Positions 7,701 to 14,117 of a DNA stretch of 22,929 bases are shown here, in pieces (the first letter of the stretch is position 1; every line of letters starts with the position of its first letter). The notes beneath the pieces are model-generated. The model was not told the DNA's origin and ran no database searches. It saw only the letters and a list, made by a program, of their open reading frames with translations. The DNA comes from Gemmatimonadota bacterium (GTDB lineage Bacteria > Latescibacterota > UBA2968 > UBA8231), in the NCBI GenBank assembly GCA_028875335.1, contig JAPPEF010000223.1, positions 1-22,929 on the forward strand, in the 5' to 3' direction. Both the position numbers and the translations under genes were made by a program.

Positions 7701-8661
7701 TTTGCAAAATCCGTGATAAGTGATCGGCGGGCGCGTTCCCGCCGCTGAGGATGCCGACGACTTTTTTGCCGGCCAAAGAGTCGCGGATTTTTAGGGCCGC
7801 GGCTAGTGATGCGGCTCCGGCTCCTTCGGCCACTAGCTTGGCCTCCCGCGCCAATAGGCCGATGGCCGCGTCGATCTCCTCGTCGGTGACGAGCTCGAAG
7901 CGATCGACGAGTTCCCACATCATGTGCGAGGTCATCGCAAAGGGCACGCGCGTGGCTAGTCCCTCGTGCCGCGTGGCCATGGGAGCCTCCACATCGAGCC
8001 GCCGCTGTTGATAGGCCCGGTGGCAGACGGGAGCACTCTCGCTTTGCACGCCGATGATCTCGACTGATGGATTTAGGTGGCGCGCGACAAGTGCGCTGCC
8101 GCAGATGCCGCTGCCGCCGCCGACGGGCACGATCAGCACTTCCACATCGGGCAGGGCGGCAAAAATCTCCAAGCCCATGGTACCCACGCCGGCGATCAGC
8201 AACGGCTCGTTGGCCGAATGCACGTAGCGGCGACCCGTGCGGTGCGCCTCGCGTTCGACTTGTTCGCGCGCCTCGTCGAAATCGCGGCCAACGAGGCGGA
8301 CTTCTGCGCCGAGGGCGCGCATGGCCGCGACTTTGGCCGGGTTGCTGGCGCGCTCCGGTCCGTAGATAGTCACCGGCGTGCCAAAGAGCTGGCCGGCGTA
8401 CGCCAGCGATTGGCCGTGGTTGCCGGTGCTGGCGCTGATGACGCCTCGCTGTCGCTCGGCCGGGGATAAGCGCCCGATGAGGTTGACGCCGCCGCGCACC
8501 TTAAAGGCTCCCACGGGCTGCAAGTTTTCGCACTTGGCGTGATATGTGCAGCCCAGCATCTGCGAGAGCTTATAGCAGTGGACGAGCGGCGTTGGTGCGA
8601 GATGTAGGCTGATAAACGCTGCGGCCTCTTCTACTGCCGCGAAAGTAGGTGTGTCTGTCAT
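7693..8661 (-). CDS. PLP-dependent threonine/serine dehydratase-like enzyme
   Basis: A 322-residue fold-type II PLP enzyme of the threonine dehydratase/serine racemase group. The Schiff-base lysine is K54 in GAFKVRGG. The substrate loop is STGNHGQS (78-85), the PLP phosphate-binding loop is GGGSGICG, and SGGN near the C-terminus contacts the pyridine ring. It lacks an ACT regulatory domain, so it resembles catabolic threonine ammonia-lyases or hydroxyaspartate dehydratases rather than biosynthetic IlvA. I chose the ATG at 8661 because AAGGA lies 8 nt upstream. A start at 8688 would add nine residues. The 3' end overlaps the PcfJ-domain gene by 8 nt, giving likely translational coupling. Confidence 0.88.
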   Translation of the reverse strand: MTDTPTFAAVEEAAAFISLHLAPTPLVHCYKLSQMLGCTYHAKCENLQPVGAFKVRGGVNLIGRLSPAERQRGVISASTGNHGQSLAYAGQLFGTPVTIYGPERASNPAKVAAMRALGAEVRLVGRDFDEAREQVEREAHRTGRRYVHSANEPLLIAGVGTMGLEIFAALPDVEVLIVPVGGGSGICGSALVARHLNPSVEIIGVQSESAPVCHRAYQQRRLDVEAPMATRHEGLATRVPFAMTSHMMWELVDRFELVTDEEIDAAIGLLAREAKLVAEGAGAASLAAALKIRDSLAGKKVVGILSGGNAPADHLSRILQNG

Positions 8662-8688
8662 TGATTGCATCCTTAGAATATTCATCAT

Positions 8689-8717
8689 TTGACGCGAGGG
8701 TTCAATCTCGCTATGGT
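8689..8717 (+). promoter_or_regulatory. Sigma70-like promoter for the EamA operon with inverted repeat in the spacer
   Basis: TTGACG at 8689-8694 and TATGGT at 8712-8717 are separated by exactly 17 nt, placing a start site near 8724, about 30 nt before the transporter ATG. The spacer contains a small inverted repeat, GCGAG-N8-CTCGC (8694-8711), which could be an operator. The divergent dehydratase gene starts on the other side of this 94-nt gap. Confidence 0.5.
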
Positions 8718-8755
8718 CAACCGGCCCAATTCACCCGAATTGACTTTAGAAAATA

Positions 8756-9604
8756 ATGAACGCCGATGTCTGGGGGCTCGTGTTGGCGGCGGCCATCGGC
8801 CACGCCTTGTGGAATTTCGCTGCCTACAAGGTCGCTGGCAACGTGGCCGTGCTCTGGCTCTCCTTTGCCTCTGGTATCCTGTTCGTAATGCCGCTGTGCG
8901 CTTATATCTGGTGGCAGGGCACGCCGTTGATCCTGTCGTGGCCGGCCGGTCTCTGCTTGCTGGCCACGGGTGTTTTTCACGGGCTGTACTTTGCCTTGCT
9001 GGCGCGGGCGTACGAGCACGGCGAAATCTCGACGGTGTATCCGATTGCACGCGGCTCGGGCGTGGGGCTGACGGCTTTTGTAGCGTATCTCAGCTTGGGC
9101 GAGGACATTTCGCTGCTGGGAGCAGGTGGGATTGCCCTAGTTTTCGTGGGGATTTTTTGCGTTGGTGCCCCGGCTCTCAAGCTCCAGGCGAGGGGATTGC
9201 AACTAGCCTTGGGCGTGGGGCTGACGATTGTCTGTTATTCGCTGATCGACAAAATAGGCGTAGGATACGTGCAACCGATTTACTACATCTGCGGCATGTG
9301 GATCATCGCCACCCTCATGCGCATGCCCTTTGTGGTGCGCCAATACGGTATGGAACTGCTGACGACGGTTCGCGACTTCTACGGGTATATTGTCTTGATT
9401 GGTGCAGGCTCGCTAGCGACCTATCTGCTGATACTGTATGCCTATACTCAAGGGCCGGTCAGCTATATCATTGCCGCGCGCGAGTCGTCGGTAGTAATCG
9501 GCGCGCTGCTGGGCTGGATCTTTCTCAAAGAACGGCTCACGGTCGTTAAGACCATTGGCATCCTCGCCATTGCCGGAGGCTTGATGCTGCTCAGAGCGAG
9601 TTGA
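8756..9604 (+). CDS. EamA/DMT-superfamily transporter
   Basis: A 282-residue, strongly hydrophobic protein with about ten predicted membrane helices in two EamA-like halves. The first helix contains the common GHALWNFAAYK pattern, the mid-region has EHGEISTVYPIARGSG, and the end has LKERLTVVKTIGILAIAGGLMLL. All are typical of drug/metabolite exporters in the inner membrane. The substrate is unknown. No clear ribosome binding site precedes the ATG. The next gene begins 1 nt after the stop (TGACATG), so the two are probably coupled. Confidence 0.9.
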   Translation: MNADVWGLVLAAAIGHALWNFAAYKVAGNVAVLWLSFASGILFVMPLCAYIWWQGTPLILSWPAGLCLLATGVFHGLYFALLARAYEHGEISTVYPIARGSGVGLTAFVAYLSLGEDISLLGAGGIALVFVGIFCVGAPALKLQARGLQLALGVGLTIVCYSLIDKIGVGYVQPIYYICGMWIIATLMRMPFVVRQYGMELLTTVRDFYGYIVLIGAGSLATYLLILYAYTQGPVSYIIAARESSVVIGALLGWIFLKERLTVVKTIGILAIAGGLMLLRAS

Positions 9605-9605
9605 C

Positions 9606-10178
9606 ATGGAACCGCGCATTTTCCCCATCCACCCGCCGTCTGCCGCTCTGTTCGGCAAAGTGCTAGCCGCGTCTTTTGCCGTGACTACCGCCTTTTTCGG
9701 CGTGTTGACCCTCGCGCTCTACGCGGCTATTGACCCGGACGGCCCGGTCGCCCGCGTCGCCGCGCCCGTGGCCTTGGGCTCGTCTTACGTGCTGATGCTG
9801 ATCATCTTTTTCTCGGTCTTCACTTGGTTTTATTTGAGTGCTCGCCGCACGGATTTTGTCTTGCTAGAGGGCCACTTGCTCATCCGCAACAGCGCCCACG
9901 GCAAGCACTTCACCTATGACGAGCTGAAGGTAGGAGAGGCCCGCGTCGTCGATTTGCCGGCTGAGCCCCAATACCGACCTAGAGGCAAGATTTTTGCCAT
10001 TAGCGCGTTCTTTTTTCGCGGAGGGGCGTTTTATCTGCACGGCGGGGAAAAGGCGCACGTTTTCTACACGGGTACACCGCGCGCTGTGTATATTCCAACG
10101 CACGGTTCCCATGCCCTCTTGCTCGGCCCAGCCGATCCAGCCCTCTTTTTGCACGCCTTGCGAGAAGCGACACACTAA
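9606..10178 (+). CDS. Membrane-anchored bacterial PH-domain protein
   Basis: A 190-residue protein with two membrane helices in the N-terminal 80 residues (AASFAVTTAFFGVLTLALYA and VALGSSYVLMLIIFFSVFTW). These are followed by a beta-rich domain resembling the bacterial PH domain PF10882: FVLLEGHLLIRNSAHGKHF, YRPRGKIF, KAHVFYTGTPRAVYIPT. Such domains probably sit at the cytoplasmic membrane; no enzymatic residues are apparent. It lies between a transporter and a lactonase-type propeller in one operon. The function is unknown. Confidence 0.65.
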   Translation: MEPRIFPIHPPSAALFGKVLAASFAVTTAFFGVLTLALYAAIDPDGPVARVAAPVALGSSYVLMLIIFFSVFTWFYLSARRTDFVLLEGHLLIRNSAHGKHFTYDELKVGEARVVDLPAEPQYRPRGKIFAISAFFFRGGAFYLHGGEKAHVFYTGTPRAVYIPTHGSHALLLGPADPALFLHALREATH

Positions 10179-10199
10179 CCCCTTTTGGAGGAGATTTCA

Positions 10200-11213
10200 A
10201 TGGCCTATCACGTGTATATTTCAAACTCGGGCAGCAATTTTTTCTCGCATTTTCTGATGGACGAAGACACCGGTGCGTTAGAGCCGCAGCCCAATATCGA
10301 GTTGGAGGATTCCCCCGGGGCGGTGACTGTGCGCCCGGATGGGACTCAGATGTTCGTGGCCCTGCGCTCGGCCCAAAAACTGGCTAGCTATGCGGTCGAT
10401 GGGGAGCAGGGGACGCTGGTCAAGCTTGCGGAGACGAGCCTAGAGGAAGGCCCGCCCTATCTGTATTTGGACGACACCGGCGCTTTTTTGTTGTCGTCTT
10501 ACTATGGGTCGGGTCAGGTTGGCGTGCACGGCGTGGCTGCGGACGGTGCGATTTCGGCCGAGCCGCTGCAAATGCTTTCCACCGCAATACGCGCCCACAG
10601 TATCCAGACCGACCGCTCGAACCGCTTTGCCTTTGTGCCGCACACCAACCCGTCCAACGCGATATTTCAGTTTTGCTTTGACGAGCAAACCGGGCGACTG
10701 ACGCCCAACGACCCGCCCAAGATAGAGCCGGCTACGCCTGAAGGCCCGCGTCATTTTGCTTTCCACCCAACCCGCGACCTCCTCTATTCGGTCAACGAAG
10801 ACGGTAGCACAGTGTCGGCTCACCACTTCGACCCGGAGGCTGGGACGCTGTCGTCGTTTCAGGTTATTTCGACCTTGCCGGAGGGATTTAACAACGAGGA
10901 CAACACCACAGCCGAAATAAAGATCACGCCCGACGGCCGGTTTCTCTACGGGTCCAATCGCGGCCACGATTCCTTGGCTCTTTTCGCCATTGGCGACGAT
11001 GGGGGGTTGACGGCTAAAGGACGCTATCCCACTGAGGCTACGCCTCGCTTTTTTGAACTGGACCCGGGCGGCCGCTTCGCCTATTCGGCTGGCCAGGGAT
11101 CGGGGTGGCTGGCCTCGTATCGCATTGACGTGGACACGGGGGCGCTGACGCCCTTAGAGCAACATGAGGTGGGCGACAGCCCGCTGTGGATCACCTTCGT
11201 CAAACAGGGGTAG
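10200..11213 (+). CDS. Lactonase-family beta-propeller (6-phosphogluconolactonase-like)
   Basis: A 337-residue protein of the 7-bladed lactonase family (PF10282). Blade signatures include TVRPDGTQMFVALRS, GPRHFAFHPTRDLLYSVNE and IKITPDGRFLYGSNRG. Members range from 6-phosphogluconolactonase to proteins of unknown activity, so the pentose-phosphate role is only one possibility. No signal peptide is seen, so it is probably cytoplasmic. The start at 10200 is fixed by GGAGGAG 6 nt upstream; an alternative start at 10185 overlaps this site. It is the third gene of the EamA operon, 21 nt after the PH-domain gene. Confidence 0.88.
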   Translation: MAYHVYISNSGSNFFSHFLMDEDTGALEPQPNIELEDSPGAVTVRPDGTQMFVALRSAQKLASYAVDGEQGTLVKLAETSLEEGPPYLYLDDTGAFLLSSYYGSGQVGVHGVAADGAISAEPLQMLSTAIRAHSIQTDRSNRFAFVPHTNPSNAIFQFCFDEQTGRLTPNDPPKIEPATPEGPRHFAFHPTRDLLYSVNEDGSTVSAHHFDPEAGTLSSFQVISTLPEGFNNEDNTTAEIKITPDGRFLYGSNRGHDSLALFAIGDDGGLTAKGRYPTEATPRFFELDPGGRFAYSAGQGSGWLASYRIDVDTGALTPLEQHEVGDSPLWITFVKQG

Positions 11214-11316
11214 ATGCGCTTATTGGTTTTATGGAGGGCCGACCTGAGTACCGCAATAGCCGAAGCGGGCGCGTCGTATAGCCATGGTGATCTTGCGAGC
11301 CGTCCAAGCAATGTTA

Positions 11317-11332
11317 TCTTTAATAGTAAAGA
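11317..11332. promoter_or_regulatory. Palindromic operator candidate upstream of the MazE/PemK pair
   Basis: TCTTTA-ATAG-TAAAGA is a perfect 6-bp-arm palindrome 47 nt before the antitoxin ATG. It overlaps the most likely -10 region (TATCTT at 11315-11320, with TTGCGA 16 nt upstream at 11293). AbrB/MazE-type antitoxins usually bind such palindromes to repress their own operon. Confidence 0.4.
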
Positions 11333-11379
11333 ATGTAAAGACCTTTGCTCTCCTTACCTCTACCCAAACCAATCCACCT

Positions 11380-11601
11380 ATGGACCCGATCAGAATTAGC
11401 ACGATCTCATCCAAAGGCCAGACTACGGTGCCCGTGGCCATTCGCCGTTCGCTGGATCTACATCCGGGGGACGCCATCGCCTATCGAGTAGAAGGCGATA
11501 AGGTCAGCATCTGCAAAGCCGCAAAAATCGACTTAGAGTGGGTCAGAGCTCTCGAACAAACCCTGACGGAGTGGCAGGACGAGGAAGACGATGATCTGTA
11601 G
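11380..11601 (+). CDS. AbrB/MazE-family antitoxin
   Basis: A 73-residue protein with an N-terminal swapped-hairpin AbrB domain: ISTISSKGQTTVPVAIRRSL followed by HPGDAIAYRVEGDKV. The short acidic C-terminus (ending EWQDEEDDDL) is the expected toxin-binding tail, disordered when free. The ATG at 11380 is chosen because the domain normally begins within a few residues of the start. Longer forms from 11284 add sequence unlike the family. It overlaps the toxin gene by 11 nt. Confidence 0.85.
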   Translation: MDPIRISTISSKGQTTVPVAIRRSLDLHPGDAIAYRVEGDKVSICKAAKIDLEWVRALEQTLTEWQDEEDDDL

Positions 11602-11926
11602 CCGCTTTGACATCGTTGATGTGCCTTTCCCACTCAGCGATGTGCCCCACGCCAAACGCCGCAAGGCCCTAGTACTGTCCGATGCTGTTTTTAACCAGAA
11701 AAATGCCTCCAGCCTGCTTATGATGATCACCAGCGCCGCCCGCAGTGCTTGGCATCTCGATGTGTCCCTCGAGCAGTGGAGCCAAGCTGGCTTGCGCAAA
11801 CCCTGTCTCGCCCGGATGAAGCTGTTCACGTTGGACAACGGACTCATCCTCGGTACGGTGGGGCGCTTGACAGCGGAAGACCAGCAAAGGGTAACTCAGG
11901 CACTGCGAGCGGCACTGCCCTGCTGA
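11591..11926 (+). CDS. PemK/MazF-family toxin
   Basis: A 111-residue PemK-like protein (PF02452). The N-terminal strand pair FDIVDVPFPLSD followed by KRRKALVLSD is the family signature, and RMKLFTLDNGLILGTVGRL matches the second conserved block. Members are sequence-specific mRNA endoribonucleases, held inactive by the antitoxin encoded just upstream. The gene is intact and coupled to the antitoxin. It converges on the TlpA-like gene, with 135 nt between them. Confidence 0.85.
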   Translation: MICSRFDIVDVPFPLSDVPHAKRRKALVLSDAVFNQKNASSLLMMITSAARSAWHLDVSLEQWSQAGLRKPCLARMKLFTLDNGLILGTVGRLTAEDQQRVTQALRAALPC

Positions 11927-12061
11927 CTTGGACCCCAGACCACCCAACCGCAGCGCCTTTGGCGGATTTGTTAATCCTTTACGCCGGGTCTCAGGACCAA
12001 TTCCATCTCTTATCAGAAGGCTGTCCGCACCGATGCTCGCCCGGTGTCAGCCGGTCGCAGG

Positions 12062-12556
12062 TTATTGGTCCGCTAAAGGGCCAAGCAATTCGTCTAGTTT
12101 GGCTTTGAGCTTTTTCTCGTCTCCGGGTCGGTATCCCTGATGTTTGTACCACACCGTCCCGTCGGCCGCAATAATCAGGGTCGCTGGGACGCCCGCTAGG
12201 TGGAACTGCTTGAGCACTTCGTTGGTCTTGTCGAGCAGAACCGGCAGTTTGAGCTTGTGGCGCTGCATAAAGGGCCGCACCTTGGGCAGGTTTCTGGGGC
12301 CATCGACGTTGATCGTCAGCACTTGGACGTCGCGCTTGGCGTATTTTTCGGCTAGGGATTGGAGCTTGGGCAAGCTCTTGATACAGGGCTTGCACCAAGT
12401 CGCCCAGAAGTCGAAGACCACTGGCCCTTTTTTGAGTGCCTCCTCCAGCGAAAAGGTTGAGCCGTCGAGATTTTCCAGCACGAGCTGTGGTGCCTTTTCG
12501 GCGCGAGCCGAGGCGACGAGCAGCAAGCAGGTTGCCAATGCGAAAATTAGTTTCAT
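12062..12556 (-). CDS. Secreted TlpA-like thioredoxin-fold protein
   Basis: A 164-residue protein with a signal peptide (about residues 1-19, ending SARA) and a TlpA/ResA-type thioredoxin fold. The redox motif is WATWCKPC (C55, C58) and the cis-proline loop is AGVPATLI. It should act in the periplasm as a thiol reductant or disulfide handler. This is the ordinary Cys-Cys counterpart of the selenocysteine protein encoded about 2 kb away. Its start is only 35 nt from that of the divergent barrel gene, so their promoters must overlap each other or the coding regions. Confidence 0.9.
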   Translation of the reverse strand: MKLIFALATCLLLVASARAEKAPQLVLENLDGSTFSLEEALKKGPVVFDFWATWCKPCIKSLPKLQSLAEKYAKRDVQVLTINVDGPRNLPKVRPFMQRHKLKLPVLLDKTNEVLKQFHLAGVPATLIIAADGTVWYKHQGYRPGDEKKLKAKLDELLGPLADQ

Positions 12557-12591
12557 TTTGGGACTCCGTTTTCCTCTATAAGGACCAAGCC

Positions 12592-14115
12592 ATGCGCTCA
12601 GTTCCCACGTTTGTACTGCTGCTGGCCGCTCCTCTCCAGGCCGAGTGGAATCTTTCGGCCCTGACCGAAGGCCAAGTCGGCAATCTGCCCGGCGCGCAGC
12701 CCAGCGATCTGCGGACGATCTATCATCAGTTTAGTCTCGACTATACTCTCGCCGATTTCCGGGTCGGGGTTCGCGGCGAGACTTTTGGCACTAGTGCTGA
12801 CAGGCGCAACTACGGCCAGCTTCTCCAGCGCTCCGCTTCCTACCGCCGGAGTGGCTTTGAGGCCACTATTGGCAATTTCTACACTATCGTCGGCAGTGGC
12901 CTGCTCCTCCACGCCTTTGAGTTGCCCGGCGTCATCACCGAAGTACGGGGCAGCCGCCGGCGCTACCAGATTGTGCGCGATCTCGACGGCGTTCAGGTGC
13001 GCTACCGCGCCAAGCGGGCCGAAGTGCTGCTGTTGCGCGGCGCACCAATCAACAGTGCTCTGCCGCCCGGCTTGGAGGGGGTTGACCGCCGACCAGACGC
13101 GCTCCACGCTGGCTCGCTCCAGCTCAAGCCGCACCCGCACTTCGACGTTGGTGTTAGCGCCATCCGCTACCCAGCCGGCAGGCGGCAAGAAACGGCCGCG
13201 GCCTTCAATGCCCGCTGGCGGTTTGAGCCTTTGCTGGCGCGCCTCGGCCTCACCGGAGTGTATGCCGATCTCCAAGGTGAGTACGCCCAGCGCGATGTGG
13301 CGTTCGATCGCTTCTTTTCGCTCGACCGCGATTTGGGCCGTGCCTTGTATCTGGCGGCTACCTTGGCGTTTGGGCCGTGGGGCTTGAGCTTAGAATACAA
13401 AGACTACGAGGACTTCGCCCTCGAGCACATCAACAATCCTCCGCCCTTGATCCGCGAGCACTCGGCCTATCTCCTCAACCGCATCACGCACGACGTGCTC
13501 GCCGATGACGAGCAGGGCTACCAAGCCGAACTAAGTTATGTCCTACCCAGCGGCCAGACCCTTACTGCCAATGCGACTCGCGCCACGCGCCGCCGCGACC
13601 GAGGCACAGCCGACGACAACGTTCTGCGCGAATTCTTTGTGCAGGTGGATTCGCCCTTGGGTCAAAGCGCCGATGTGCAGCTTTTTGCCGATTTCAACCA
13701 CAATCGGATCCTCCTCGACGACAAAAGCCGTCTTTTGGGCACGCACTGGGAATGGTTTCCAGACGGGGGCTACACCTTTGAATTCGACGCTCAGTTCCAA
13801 GACGTCGATCGGCGGTTTGGTGACTTCGCACTTCCCTACACTAATCACTACTATGCCTTAGCGATCCACCGCGCTCCCGGCCTCTCCGCCGCCGTGCAGG
13901 TCCAGCGCACCTCCGACGAGTTGGAAACCGGGGCCGATCCCTCTGGCATCACTTGGTGGCGGGGCCTCAACATCGGTGCCGACATTGGCGAGGGCCACAT
14001 CCTCAATGTTTTCGCTGGCCAGCGCCGCTCGGGGCTAGCCTGCACGGCCGGCATCTGCTACGAGGTACTAGGGTTTAAGGGCGTCGAAGTCCGGCTGCTC
14101 AACCGCTTCTTCTGA
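12592..14115 (+). CDS. Putative outer-membrane beta-barrel protein
   Basis: A 507-residue protein with a signal peptide (MRSVPTFVLLLAAPLQA) and many alternating-polarity strands rich in Tyr, Arg and Asp. It has no globular enzyme motif and ends in ...RLLNRFF, so a terminal Phe as in outer-membrane barrels. It may belong to the DUF6029-like group, but I am not certain. The ATG at 12592 has AAGGA 7 nt upstream; the frame stays open further 5' but lacks a signal peptide there. The gene faces the selenoprotein gene tail to tail with only 2 nt between stop codons. It may be functionally linked to the neighbouring secreted redox proteins. Confidence 0.7.
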   Translation: MRSVPTFVLLLAAPLQAEWNLSALTEGQVGNLPGAQPSDLRTIYHQFSLDYTLADFRVGVRGETFGTSADRRNYGQLLQRSASYRRSGFEATIGNFYTIVGSGLLLHAFELPGVITEVRGSRRRYQIVRDLDGVQVRYRAKRAEVLLLRGAPINSALPPGLEGVDRRPDALHAGSLQLKPHPHFDVGVSAIRYPAGRRQETAAAFNARWRFEPLLARLGLTGVYADLQGEYAQRDVAFDRFFSLDRDLGRALYLAATLAFGPWGLSLEYKDYEDFALEHINNPPPLIREHSAYLLNRITHDVLADDEQGYQAELSYVLPSGQTLTANATRATRRRDRGTADDNVLREFFVQVDSPLGQSADVQLFADFNHNRILLDDKSRLLGTHWEWFPDGGYTFEFDAQFQDVDRRFGDFALPYTNHYYALAIHRAPGLSAAVQVQRTSDELETGADPSGITWWRGLNIGADIGEGHILNVFAGQRRSGLACTAGICYEVLGFKGVEVRLLNRFF

Positions 14116-14117
14116 TC

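Noticed and set aside
8689..9549. Long plus-strand frame overlapping the EamA gene
   Set aside because: Arg/Cys/Gly-rich with no membrane pattern or domain. The EamA frame is clearly the coding one.
11214..11399. 61-codon ORF directly after the lactonase-like gene
   Set aside because: It begins right at the previous stop, has no ribosome binding site of its own, runs over the toxin-antitoxin promoter region and into the antitoxin gene, and resembles nothing known.
11927..12061. Intrinsic terminator between the PemK and TlpA-like genes
   Set aside because: Only weak stems such as CGCC-TTT-GGCG followed by a poor T-rich stretch are present, which is not enough to call.
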